Shown here in pieces: positions 11,841-62,461 of a stretch of DNA of 64,000 nt (its first letter is position 1; every line of letters starts with the position of its first letter). The notes below the pieces were generated by a model. The model was given only the letters and a program-made list of their open reading frames with translations, was not told where the DNA came from and searched no databases. Origin of the DNA: Ophiodon elongatus (Eukaryota > Chordata > Actinopteri > Perciformes > Hexagrammidae); assembly GCA_016806645.1 (NCBI GenBank), contig JACSYO010001791.1, forward strand, positions 2,503,501 to 2,567,500. The letters run 5' to 3'. The translations under genes and the position numbers were made by a program.

Positions 11841-14800
11841 TGGTAGAGGTTTGTTGTTACAATTTAACAGAGCCAAGATAGAAAGAAACACTATTCTAGT
11901 GTGTTACAAATTCAGATTAGAATCAAATTTGTGAGTCTCAAAACGGATGCATTATTCCTCAAGTCCTTACTGAGTATCCCATTTTCAACTCCATAAGCCC
12001 TTCAAATCAAAGCTGCATTTGTTTGGTTCTGTTGTGGATGCCAGATCACCTCTGGTCCCATCTCATCAAATCAAATCTCATCAAAAATAGCTTTCCATTA
12101 CTGACCAAAGATGTCTGGGCATTTCTGGTCTGAAGCCCAGAATTCCAAAACCCAGAATATATGGTACACATTTCCCCTACTGCCTAGCAAAGGCCTAAAA
12201 AATGCAATATACACCTTCCATATGGCAAATCCTCTCATAGGGAGATGGCAATATAATAAATATGAGTGTCAAAAACACAGCGCCTTCATTGCTTTCTTCT
12301 ACACATTCTGCCGTGAAATCATTGTGATTTATAGCCATCAGTGGTCCATCAGCATTGCAGTGGGCATGTGAGAGGCACCTGATGTATACGTAATCATAGC
12401 TCTTTGAGTAGACATGCTCTATAGCAATGATGAAAGGGTGACAGCATATAGAGTATAAAATATAATGGAGCGGCAGGCAGCTGTATTAAGGTCTGATTAC
12501 AGAAACAGTGGGGAGGAAGTTTGATTTTAAAGCTCAGGAGACTACGTAAAAGCAACTACACCTTCACTAAAACATAAAAATTATGAATTTCTCAAGAGCA
12601 AGAAGATAAGTCAGATCCCGCTGATTCTGTTGAGGGACTTTGATTGTTATTTGAATAGCACCCGCCGAGGCCAACAGCGGGCCTTAAAGATTAAATCAAA
12701 CAATCGGTAAGCAAACATCGAAACCTCAAAGCCATCTAATCACAACCTTAAACAGTCAGTCCACGTTGGGGACAATAAAGGTTAGGCCAAAATGGCATGA
12801 AAGATAAATAATTATATGAAAGTAATTCTACAAAAAACCTTTACTGATGGGATAACATAGAAATACAAGAGCTTTTGAAGACGCCCATAACTCAAGCTTC
12901 ATAAGGCTATCATGTATGAAAATGGGATAAGTCCCGCTACCATGGAGACCACACTGTCACTAAAATTGGGAAACAACACTGTTCCTGTAATGCAGGATAG
13001 GTCTTTATTCACTGTTACAATCAGCATCTGTGTAGCATAGAAGTTATAACACTAGTTAATGACATGCTAAAGTACTCTACTAATGTTATCGCCGTGTTTT
13101 TTACATGGAAACAATTTTTTAGAAACATATATCTCTTCCCAACCAACTGGGTAATGAGTATCACTGTAACACTTGCCCCAGGTACAACGTTTAACCATGA
13201 CTAGCTAGAAATCCACAAAACCAGTCTGAAAATGAAGAAATTCTGAAACGATTGCATGAGATTCCAAAATCAAATTAATGTAATTACATCTTGAAGAAGA
13301 ATCAACTGTCAAATACTCCAGCAACAGAAACGTACAGCTTACGTCTATTGAATAGCAGCATAAAGGTAATGGACAAAGTTCTGGCAGCTTGCCTGGATCT
13401 GTTTAAATCACTCCTTATCCTTACTGAACATACTTGCTTCATATATGCTCCTCATGATGCTCAGCAGGGGTCAAAACTTCACACATTGTCTTGATAAGAA
13501 AAAGAGGCACTTGTAAAAGGTTGTCCACTTTCACCTTTATTTTTCATTGGTTGTATAGCTCCATATGTCACTCCATCACACTAAATCCGTCCCTTGTGTA
13601 CTATAAAGTTTTTACTACGTGCAGCATATTCCCAGGGTATAAACTCAAATGGAGTAAGTCAGAATTAATGCCTCAGGGTTTTACAGAAAGTCACTGTGTT
13701 TACTTAGATTGTCTCAAGTTTTAAGGGCTTGAGAGTTTAAATATTTATTTTATTACTTTACTCAAATTTGAGAATTAACAACTAAACGGCTCTGATCCAT
13801 AAACTCACATGCAATCATTTCAGATTTTCTTCATTTTCAGGTTTACTTGTGTATAGTGGATTTGGAGGCTGGATGTTGGAAGGCAATATACCTTTTTAAA
13901 ACGCTACTTTTCTACCACAAAACCTGTGGAGTGTTAGGTTGTAATAAAATAAAATAGGAGCTAACATAAGCAGTACATTAGCACATCATTAACAAAAGCG
14001 TTAAAATTCAGTTCAAACCACATTTTTTTTTGAGGGTATGATTTATATTTAGTTTCATAATAATTCTCATTATTAACTACCCAAGTTCTTCCTCAGAAAT
14101 GTAATTTATTTTTAGTTAAATATTAGCCATGCTAAATAAGCTACTGAAGATACACTGCATGTATACACATGGTGCTTTTGCTTATCAATGATTGTAAACT
14201 TCATTAAAGATTGACCAAACCATAGGTGTGGGCGACATACTCGTTTAATCACCATCACCGGCATCTCGTTTGGCCACTACATTGTTTTTGCAAAACCGCT
14301 ACCATTATGAACACAAACACGTGTTGGTTTTGGCACACAAACGAGGACAAGGGAGATAAAACACCTGATGAACTACGTCACTCCCACACAGTTTATGCTA
14401 TATATGGTTACACACAGGCTTCCGTTTCGTAGCGGAACCTCTTGCTTTAAGTTAAGAGATTAGAACCGCCAAGCAACTGAACTGCTGTGGCTCGTACATA
14501 TGTGGTGTCCACACAGACAGCTTTGCTGCTTCCAGCCCTGAAGAGATCATTTTTACCGTCTATTTTTACTGAGAAAGTAAAAGTCATCTGACTATAACAA
14601 ATCAAGCTGTTGTGGCAGGCTATCCCAAACTTCTGAACATATGGTAGCTCTGACAGGATGACATAGTAGCAGCAAGGGGTGTGGCTTAGTGAAGGGTCAA
14701 TTGCTTACTATGTTTACTGCAATACATGATCTTTCTCCAATTACTCTGAAAACTCGTGCTCAAAAAGCCTGATATCTTGTTGGGATAACATTGTTTAGAG

Positions 14801-15562
14801 GCCAGGATTTCATGCGAGTGCACCGAGTGAGGCCCAATTAAGAATACCTTCACTCCTTGTTGAAGAATGAGTGACAAGGGCTCAGCTGATGTACTATTGA
14901 GGTTTCCCTCAAAAGATCAATCTACACTACAGAGAGGCAGGCCAGGCTGTCAAGTTAGCACCTAGGTGGCGGCTTTCTGTGGTTCCCCATGACTGGAATG
15001 AAAGCAATGCAGCATGACATTTCATCAATATAAGGAGGGTTGGCTGAGGGGTTTAATTCCTAATCCAGCTGGTTTATGTGGGCTCAGGCCTACTCAAGAG
15101 CCTATTCAGATGCATTATAGGTACAGCACGTGGAAGGACAAGCATGCCATGACACTGGCACCATTTGGACTTTATGCAAGTAGATTCTATGTCCTGTTGA
15201 GAAAGAGCCGTCTGAAGTGTCACAAGCCTGTATTTCCATTTATTATTCAATCCACAAGCAGTTTCCATGGTGTGCCATATCACTGGAGAGAACTGATGGA
15301 CCTGTCACATGGGTTTTGTTCAAAATCAGAATGCTGTTGAGATACAGGATGTACTTTTGTTCGTGGTGAATTATGTTCATCCCATCGAATCCCATGTGAT
15401 TTAAACGGGAGAAAAACTAAATTGTTTGAACATTGACATCAGAGGTAAGCCTGTGCTGGTAGCAAAATCAAAAAGGGTTCATCCTCTGTTCAATAGCCAT
15501 TTTAGGGAATCTCAGACTCAACTTACCAGACATTGTCAGACATCAGCCTCAGCTGTTGGGCT
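11841..15562. other. Intergenic, no gene seen
   Basis: AT-rich, with scattered short frames on both strands and no recognised domain, RNA gene or repeat. Confidence 0.45.
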
Positions 15563-15703
15563 AGGCTTTGCTTTGAGCTGAATGCTAATATTAGCATGGT
15601 AGCATGTTTGTGCTAAGTGTCATGTTAGCATGGTGACATGTTTACTCTTAGCATAGTGTTATATGCTTATGTTTCACAAGTTAGCATGCTAACATTAGTT
15701 GGC
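15563..15703. repeat. Low-complexity repeat of TTAGCATG/TAGCATG words
   Basis: The words tagcatg, ttagcatggt and gctaacatt recur in alternating spacing, including atgttagcatggtgacatg and gttagcatgctaacatt. This pattern is a frequent dispersed repeat in teleosts. It can fold into short hairpins because gcta and tagc are complementary. Confidence 0.6.
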
Positions 15704-17322
15704 CATGAGAACATTAATCTTGTAGAACAGATAAAAGGAGTGGAAACTTTCTATTGGCGGTGCAAAAGGAAAGGTCAGGGATCGCCAAAGTCATAACGAG
15801 TCAGCGCGAGTATCACAATTCGTGGCAATCCGTAGTTTGTTCAGTATTTGTCCCTCTGGAAGAAAGTGGTCGACCAATGCATCAACACCAACTCACTGAC
15901 AGATTGAACCGCGTTGCCAGGCTGCTAATGGGACGAAAAAAACAAACAGGTTTCCATGGAGAGAACATAACAGGAATTAATTACCTCACATAAGGAAATT
16001 AGATCAGCAACTGCAAAAATAAATTGTGGAAAAGTCAACCGTTGATGTTTATCACCTGCTGTAGTGACCTCTGTTTTATGTCAATATTTTCTCACTTATT
16101 AAAAGTGGTGTACATTACACATTTTAAAAAGGCAGAATGTACATACAGTTTGATTTGTTATGTGATGACTGTAAGAGACACTCTGGTGCTTGACCTTGAG
16201 CCCATTAATGCCTTGTTCTTCATTTGACCTTCCCTTCCTGAAGTCACAACTGCCTCAAAGCCATGACAAGAAGAGCTTATACCACATAAATGCCAAGACC
16301 TTGATTATGTAATATAAGAAGTACACAGCAGACAAGGGGATAAGTACCTTGTTCACAATGTGTGATCTCCAATAGCAAGAGAGGGGTGCAATTCAATTCA
16401 TTCAGATCAAATTCTGAATTTGTTTCAACAACATACTCTCTTTAAGTTTCATGGAGAGTATGACTTAAAAGAGTATGCCACATTCTGTTATTAGCTTCAC
16501 AGTTCAGATTGATAGCACAGCCTGTCTTTTTACCACGTTACCTGCTAGCCACCAGCCAATAAATTACCATAGTTTAAGCAGCTCTTAATGCTGCATGTTT
16601 CCATCACAGCCAGGGGTAACAAATCAAACTCTAATATATTTTTTGACGTCATTTTGCCTTTACTTTCACCAATTAACACTCTCCTTAACAGGAACTGAAA
16701 GCATTACCAACCCCATGATGGTCAAATGTGTATGGTATCTGTAATGGGGTATCTAGAAGAATCAGATATCAGACAAACCAAAGGAACTCAGCAATCATTT
16801 TCTTGTCGGCAACTGTTCTGAGAAAGATGAGCACGCTGTCATCAGTAATTAGTGCAGTAAGACATAAACTTCACCACTAACTTGTCATTGGTAGCCCTTC
16901 CCTCTCCCTCAGGCTATTCATCCCTCCTTACCTCATGCAGTGCCCACACCACCACCACCCACTCCGTCCCCCCTTAATAATAACCCACCAGCTTTGAGCA
17001 TCCATCTGCCTAAACAGAAGAAGCCTCTCTTTGACAGTCACTGTCTAGGCACAAGCTTGCAGGCAGCTAAATCAAACGTGTCTTCCCAAAGGATTTACTA
17101 TCCAGTAAAACCCAGACGGCAGCAAGTATATACCATCTATAAACCAGTCTCAGTGGGAGTGAGGACAAAGCTGTAGACAGGTAAACCACTCTTGCTCTCC
17201 GTTTGTTTGTGTTCGTGTGTGACCAAGGGGTGCATCCTGACCATGGGTCAGTCCTCATTTCTTCATGATATCCTGGTGGATTAACGTTTATGAAACTATA
17301 GTAGAAGCAGAACAACTAGGGG
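15704..17322. other. Intergenic, no gene seen
   Basis: No coding exon recognised. The short frames near 15.8, 16.0 and 17.0 kb lack any family signal. Confidence 0.45.
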
Positions 17323-17330
17323 GTTTAGAG

Positions 17331-18277
17331 TAGTGGTGCAACGGATCATAAAACTCATGGTTCGGATCGTAATGTGGATCAGAGTCACGGATCGGACCAC
17401 AGATCGGATCAGCACAAATGAAAAAAAAACGAGCAAATATAACTTTTACAGATCCCTGATTACGTTTTTTTTGCCACCAATATTATTTGTTGATCATTAA
17501 TTATCCATATTGGCAGATACAGATCCCTTTGTTTGATTATTGTAGCTGGTCTACAAGGCTCCATCCCAAAAATAATTTAAACTGCTCTGAAGTCAGTGTA
17601 AACCATCACAAATTCTAAATGTTATACTTTTACTTTGTTATATTCAACGATAGTGTTTATTATCTTCAAAATAACACACAATTTGAATGATAAGAAAATA
17701 AAAGATTGTACTTTTATGGATTAAAACAAACCTTGTCATTAGTTTTAATGATGTATTATAAGCTGCTAGAAGTATTGTAAACAGGTCAAAATGTATCTAT
17801 AATATCTATTTATGTTGTTGTGAAAACATTTCCTTCAAACAACTGGATTTATTCAAGTTTCTCACCAACACAATATTTTACGAGATCACATGTGAACACA
17901 TCATGATAATGTTATAATTTACCTTCGCCCAATACTCATTTTCCCTGAAAAGAGCCTGAACGCGTCATAATATAACTGAACGGAACCGTCGTTCGTTGGC
18001 CGTTAGCGATGCTGCTAACTTTACTAGCTCTTTTACTGTCTATTTAATAATGGATCGTTTTTTTTATAATGTAACATTATCAGAGATCGGCAACTAGAAA
18101 AGCATAAATGCCAATGTCCGGATCGCATATTTTACTGAACAATCGTCAGTAAAACTTTATTCCACACTGTGATGGTCAACCTTAAACTGTGTAATTAAGC
18201 CTCGGTTCACATGCGTGACGAACCGTGAGAGGGGATCCATACGGATCACGGATCGACGGTGGTCCGTTACACCACTA
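17331..18277. mobile_element. Complete non-autonomous hAT-type element with 8-bp target duplication
   Basis: The left end reads tagtggtgcaacggatca. The right end, reverse-complemented, reads tagtggtgtaacggacca, so 16 of 18 terminal bases form an inverted repeat. Both ends continue into related ggatc/cggatcgg words. The flanks gtttagag (17323-17330) and gtttacag (18278-18285) match at 7 of 8 positions, the length expected of hAT target duplications. The 947-bp interior is AT-rich with no transposase frame, so it would have been moved by an enzyme encoded elsewhere. Confidence 0.85.
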
Positions 18278-18285
18278 GTTTACAG

Positions 18286-20285
18286 GATGCACTTGAGAGA
18301 AATCGGAGGTTTCTACTTAAAGGCAGTCTGGATCAAAGAGTTGATTTTCACTCTTTGTGTATTCTGTACTGTTGGCATGGTGGTGTATAAAAGACACTTC
18401 TATGATTTAATTACCTTCTATTTTCTATCTGTGATAAAAACGCAAGCTGGTTTGACATTGGACGCAATTACCATTGTAACTTTAAGTATGAACAGATGAA
18501 GGAAATAGTCAGCTGCAATAAGATAAAATTACTCTCGCTGTATCTCAGCCCCCTCTTCTCTCCCCATTTGTCAGGTTATCGTTTGATTTACTATTGGCGT
18601 ACTTTAAATACATTGATGCACTGAGAGCATTAAATTCGGAGAATTTGACCTCTGAGAATTGAGTTATCAAAGCAGCCATGGTCTGCAATAATGCCTGGTG
18701 TAACCATATGAAGGTATTACAGGGTCACAGCTAACTATAGCTTGGGAGCTGAGCCCCATCAGTGTTTGTTGTGCATTCAATATGACTTGGCCTCTCAATG
18801 ACCACGTCTTAATATTTGTAAACTCTCGGTCCTGAAAATAACCATATGCATAATCTTTCTTGTCGAAAAAAAACTTTATTTAATATTTTTTTGTGTATTA
18901 AGTACATAAGAAGTATATATAACATATAAAACGCATTCAACAAAGCTTTTCACTAAAGCTTTTGAGCTGCATTAACTGGTTGAATAAACAGTTTTATTTA
19001 TTTTTTACATCGGGTATGTATTTCCCACTGCATGTAATGCCCACGGGAACTAACAAGCCTCGAGTCATAATAAACATAACAGGTTGACCATATTAGCCTC
19101 AAAGCATGGGTAGATACAGTAGGCCTAGCAGTTTTATTTGAGTGATGCAACCTCCAACACAAGCGCATAGTTAGATCTGACTGTGGCAATATTTTAATTT
19201 TAAGTAATTGAGGGTTTATAAAGGTATTTGTTGCAGTCACGCATAAAAACACTCAAGGCAACACACATATCTCAATATACGTATGTGCTGTCAATGAATA
19301 AGATTCTGTCTGTTCCAGCGTAAGTGGTGTCTGTAAAATGAGAACCAGGCAACTTAACTTAAACACTATTTGATATCTTGGCAAGTGGCTGAATGAGGCT
19401 TTGCACTGATGATCGGCCTTTCTATTTCTATAATTAGTGAAAGTTAATACTGTATTGTTATCTATTTTTAACATTGTGGAACATTTTAACAATATTCTTC
19501 TTGCAAAAATACGGCACATCCAGAGGAATGTGAATGCATAAAGATAATAATATTATAATGGGAAAAAAATTGACTATGTTTATATGCACAAAATACCCAG
19601 GTGTTTGACCATATTCAGAAAAAGACAATATTTCTGAAGCTGTTTACATGCCATAAAAATAAATATTTCACTATTATTTCTGTTTACAATCAGATGGCTT
19701 GTGCCATTTAGTTTTTTTGCATCAAAGTCAGATTGTTTGCTAATTAGTTTTCCATTGCCAGACTTGTTGAACCGTGAGAACACAAGCCTCCCTCTTTCAT
19801 TCCTTCAACAACCTTCTTGTTAAGGCTACCGTTGCGATTTTTGCTCGAATAACCTTTTGATATCCAAGTATTTCATAATGTTTAAAAGTAAGTTTGTTTC
19901 TCCTTCCGACCAGAAATGTGTGCTTTTCTTTTGGATGTGCATCTCTACCCCACCCTTACAAACTAGTAAGGTAGGTGGTTTATATTTAATGCACAGAGAT
20001 GGCCGTAAACTGGTATGAGGCTGTGTGCTTTTTATGTACAAAGAATGATCCTAAAACCTGAATAATATCGGCATCTCACACATGTCTTGATCAGAAAATG
20101 CCACATTTGGAATAAGGCCTAATTCGGAATATCAAAACAGAATATACTGCTTACATGAACTATATCAAATTTGAAATGTTGTCATAATCAGAATAATAGT
20201 GGAATAGTAGTGTGCATGTATATGCAGTTAGTGATGTCTGGTCTTATAATTGGTGCTAATGTTTATGTTTACCTTCTATTTGCAG
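18286..20285. other. Intergenic or upstream of igfn1, no gene seen
   Basis: Several minus-strand open frames overlap an AT-rich background and show no domain. If the igfn1 start at 20,317 is right, a 5' non-coding exon should lie somewhere upstream, but I could not place it. Confidence 0.4.
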
Positions 20286-20316
20286 GTCACCCTTTTGACA
20301 GTAAACGCTTGCCAAA

Positions 20317-40538
<20,222 letters not shown>

Positions 40539-40543
<5 letters not shown>

Positions 40544-40715
40544 AGAAACTAAAGGCGCCACAGTATGAGCATGTATTTATTTTAAAGTTTAGATCTAACA
40601 CAAAATGTTTGAGTTGAAGTGGTTGTGCTGCTTGGATGTAATGCACCATTTGCAACAAGACAATTATGGACTCTTGTATTAATTGTACCGCCAATAAAAA
40701 TAAAAGTATTCAAAC
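40539..40715 (+). CDS. igfn1: igfn1 exon 25: stop codon and 3' UTR
   Basis: The last exon adds only two coding bases before TGA at 40541-40543, so the protein ends LSVRE. The remainder is 3' UTR. AATAAA at 40693-40698 is followed by a second ataaaa and T/G-rich sequence, so the transcript should end near 40,715. Confidence 0.8.
40693..40698 (+). terminator. igfn1: Polyadenylation signal of igfn1
   Basis: Canonical AATAAA 150 bases after the stop codon. Confidence 0.75.
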
Positions 40716-41499
40716 AAAACAGTGCATTTGGTGCTTTTGAAGATGATTTCACTTTGGAGTGGTCCGTCTCATGGTTCAAATCAGATCAGCAATGCATCGC
40801 ATGGAGATGGTTGCAGTTCAACATCGTTTTTCCAGCTGATTGTTGATATATAGAGGCACAGTTGCTTGTGAAACCATATTCATCTAAAAGCAAACTGTTT
40901 GTTTCGGCTCATGCCCCTTGCTGAGTCTTCATTGAGTTTATCATAGTTTTGAGGGCCACACAGTGGTGCAGTGGTTAAGAAGGTTTTTGGTGGAACCGGT
41001 ATGACAGGAGTCAAGAAGCCACTTTGGACACCCTTCCACAAATCAACAATAAAATGGGAATTGACAAAATAAATACAAAGAAAATACAGGGAAATAAGAG
41101 ATCTGGAAAATGACACCAATAACAAAGAGAGAGAGAGAGAATTAAAAGGCGCTTTAAAACAGAGTGCACATTCAACGAAGCATTAAACCCCTAAAACAGT
41201 GTTCAGATGAATTCAGATGGGACGTAAGAAGTTATCATGTGGCCTTTATTAGAAATGTGCCCTTTCCACAATCTGTGCATTAATATGACACTTTTTTTCT
41301 TTTTTAAAGGACGCTGTAAAAAAGAAAGAAACTACCATTAAGTGAATTGATTGATGAGGTCCCTGTAAACTCATTATTGTCACCATTAGCCTTGTAGCCC
41401 GCTCATGTCACACCATTATAACCCGCAGTGGCCCTCTAAGACAGAGGCGCGTATACCTGCTGCAGGCCACATGAGGAGGAATAAATAGCGCACAGTAAC
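40716..41499. other. Intergenic between igfn1 and the membrane-protein gene
   Basis: About 0.8 kb. It holds a fragment of the tRNA-headed repeat (gccacacagtggtgcagtgg, 40,954-40,973) and a short GA run near 41,130. Confidence 0.6.
40951..40981 (+). repeat. tRNA-like head fragment of the fish SINE-like repeat
   Basis: The block cagtggtgcagtggttaag matches the A-box head of the repeat seen on the minus strand at 5.6 kb, in the opposite orientation. The body is missing. Confidence 0.55.
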
Positions 41500-41889
41500 C
41501 GTACGTGTAGTTTTTCCATTTGATGACAGCAGCGCACATGGCGGCGGAGGCTCAGCCCCCTCCGCTGACAGCCCAGCCCCCCCCCCCTCGCTCTTCCTGT
41601 ATGGACGATGTCGCCGCCTGCGGTCCACGCCCCCCTCCACGCCCCCCTCGCTGCCTGCGGTCCACGCCCCCCTCGCTCATCTTCTGCTCCAGACCTCTCC
41701 GTCGCTGCAGCCTCTCGGTACTTTAGTGCGCGGTGATTGAATCCAGCTCGGTTTGTGCAGCGCCGCTTTAAGGAGCCTTCTTGAAGAAAACCACCGCTCA
41801 CGCTTCCAGTCCAGTCTGTTTGACCCGCCGGGCGCCTTGGGTATCACCTCTCTGCCTGGCTAGAACATTGTGTCCTTTGTGGGGGGAAG
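41500..41889 (+). promoter_or_regulatory. GC-rich promoter and 5' UTR region of the membrane-protein gene
   Basis: A strongly GC- and CpG-rich block in an otherwise AT-rich window. It contains repeated tgcggtccacgcccccctc (41,618 and 41,656) and a third cacgcccccctcg between them. These CACGCCCCC/CCCCTC boxes are the type bound by Sp/KLF factors. It lies directly before the ATG at 41,890. No TATA box is evident, typical of a CpG-island promoter. Confidence 0.6.
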
Positions 41890-45988
<4,099 letters not shown>

Positions 45989-47920
45989 GAATGTATCAAA
46001 AACTATTTTATTTTCCAATAATCAATACATGTATTAACGTCACTGCTTTGCATAATGCTAATATTTTCTTGTTTTGTTATGTTTTACAGAGAGCGTGTCA
46101 CCAGAAAGGTATTTCTTTTGTCATGCCGGACATATCCACCAAGGGGAATCGGAACTTTCTTAGAATATTATACAACAACTACTGTAGGAAGGCATACTTG
46201 ATTGCTGTTGTTTAGGTGCAGTATTCAGTACGGGGTTGCTCTTTGGACGGCAGACCTCAATCAGAAGAAATCAGCCACTCTGCTGGATTCAAAGCTGAAA
46301 CATGTACCTCAAAATATGACACGGCTGTTAAGTTAGGAAATGAGTAATTCAGGGTTTGCCTGCCAATAACAACCTCAGAAGCCTTAATCCATAAAATAAC
46401 TCTTTCTACAGAGCATTTTTCACTGTTCACCTTGTTTATTGTCAAGGTTAGGTTCTGTACTAAACTGGAAAACCAAAAGCCAATGACATAAACTGTTTAT
46501 CAATGCACTTGAAGCCATAAGAAATGCCTGTCATGGTGACGTTAAAATGTTTATTTTTCCCACTGCCTGAAATGTATCGTGAGAGCATATTTTAGAAGGA
46601 AAAACACTTACTTATTGTATCCCAGTTGTTTACTCAGGCAACACAGACACCTAAAAAGAATCTTTGATGAAATAAACAAGAAGAATTCCTGAATGTTTTT
46701 AAAGTAAAAGACAAACTGTAGTTGATAGTTGATTTTTTTCTTTTTTTTTACTTTTTAAAGTACTGGCGGTTTGCTTTGATTTAACACTTTTTACCTGATT
46801 GCAATTCCACTCGGACCTACACACCTGTAGTATTGTAAAGTGCAGTGGTTAAGTCCTCTACCAAGAACTGTTTCAGCATCATTCTACTGCTTTAATACTT
46901 TTTTAGTTCAGACTTTGCACAATTTACTAATCTAACAAATAACAGCCGCAATCACTACTAATAATGTTTTACTGTTGGTGAAAAAAAAAAAAAAAACAGT
47001 TGTTTCTAACTCAAGAGGAGCCTCAGGGATAAATGACTCTCCAGATAGGTGAAAAACTATTGCAGCAAAATCCTGGGTGGCATTGAAATGCACACTGAAG
47101 GAGACTTTCACAACCAAGTCACCAACTGGACCAATATTGATTGACCATAATTTTAAGGACAAAATCCTTTTATCTTTATCGATACAGTACCAACAGTTCA
47201 CGGTCACTGTTTCAAGTTTTAACTCTACCGTTGCATATGGGGGGAGCTTCTGTGTGGAGACAGCCACGCATGAGGTTTGTCCAACAGCTCATAAAACCAG
47301 AGTCAAACAGGAGCTGAAATACACAGAAAACAGATAAGACTCCTTTATGCTGCCGAGGTATGTCAGACTTTTTTTTTAGCTTTAGGTTGCGGAGAAGAGA
47401 TCTCCAGCAGGACACTGAGCCTAAACATTGATCAAAACTATGCCAGGACTCTGAAATCTGAAGGAGGAGCAAGGAGTACCGGTGTTCATGGCTCCACATG
47501 TCACCAGATATTAACCCCGCTGAGCATACCTGGGAACATTAGAAACCAAAAAAAGTTAAAAACATAAGGTCAGACCACAATACTGTGTCGCTGAGATGCT
47601 CTTAAGACAACTGGAATAATGTGAAATCTTAAATGATGTAGACAACATGTGCAAGCAAAGAAGAAGATCAGTTATTTATAATGTCATAAAATCACAATAA
47701 AATGAGCTCTTTTTAGACATAACAAATGATGACATGCTTGGAGTCAGATGTGGAATGTTTAGTGATTCAGTTCTTTGTAGTATATTGAGACCTGGACACC
47801 ACTGGACTTCTTACTTTTACAAAACGCACTGTATTTGCCAAGGCATTGGTTACTGTCAGTATGACACTTCTCACATTGTCGTGATTTTTTAAATAAACCC
47901 TGGTTCTTTCACTTCTGTAT
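45989..47920 (+). other. Likely 3' exon(s) and UTR of the membrane-protein gene
   Basis: A splice acceptor tttacag ends at 46,089. AATAAA at 47,892-47,897 is followed by T/G-rich sequence, a plausible transcript end. Open frames on both strands at 46.93-47.34 kb have no recognised domain. Exact UTR boundaries cannot be seen. Confidence 0.4.
47892..47897 (+). terminator. Candidate polyadenylation signal of the membrane-protein gene
   Basis: AATAAA followed by ccctggttc and, 40 bases on, a T-rich ttatttttt tract. Confidence 0.45.
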
Positions 47921-48564
47921 ACTTGATTCTGTGATTATTTTTTATTTATTTTTTTTGTCGTAAACAATTCTATTGATCATCTGGCTTTAACGGTGCTTGA
48001 GACGGGGCGCAAGTGTATTTATTACCTGTATGGCCAAAGCTTGACATAGATTAACGCTAAGTGAAATAAAGCTCTTTGTTATCCAAAAACTATTTAAAAC
48101 ACACCAATGAGCCACATGGTTGCACTGGCTGACATGTTCTTTCATTATGCACCATTTACTCCCGTTTACTAAACGTCAGTTCCCAGGTGTTTTATTACAA
48201 CATCTGCGTGTTTCATGTGGAAGGAGACGATCTCTCAAGAATAAGCATTGTAATATACATTTACATGTTGCCTCAAATCGTAATGAATATTAAATTGAAT
48301 GTCTTAGAATGTCCCAGTAGCAACCTAAATGTCACCTAAAGAAAAGATGCCACCCATAACTTTATTTATTTATTTTTTTTACATATAGCAGAGGGAAACT
48401 GCAACAAGCTCTCAATGGATGCATTCATACAACTTATCAAATATAACCAGAATCAAGAAATCATTTTTCTGCACACATGTTCAACTGAAGTGTTTAAAGA
48501 CTTGCTTGCAATAAGACCTTGGTGGACAGGAAGTCTCAATCGATTGTGTGTGCATCAGATACTC

Positions 48565-48623
48565 CCCCCCCCTGTCTCTCTCTCTCTCTCTCTCCCCCTC
48601 TCTCTCTCCCTCTCTCTCTCTCA
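48565..48623. repeat. Imperfect (CT)n tract
   Basis: CT-rich run with ccc interruptions, just upstream of the first ppp1r12b exon in the window; possibly part of its 5' UTR or promoter. Confidence 0.85.
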
Positions 48624-48714
48624 TCGAGCCAGTTACAGTCATTTTGCTCAGCCTCTCCCACACATCACTGCTGCAGTGTCTCGGTGCCTCAGTCTCTGAC
48701 CTTCCACAGAGACC

Positions 48715-62461
<13,747 letters not shown>

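Noticed and set aside
15563..15703. CRISPR-like or regulatory repeat array
   Set aside because: The words are short, irregularly spaced and of a type dispersed in fish genomes; no unique spacers.
46932..47337. Overlapping open frames on both strands (111 and 86 codons), briefly considered as a galectin-like or novel domain
   Set aside because: Key residues of galectins are absent on either strand, no splice sites fit, and the region lies in the likely 3' UTR.
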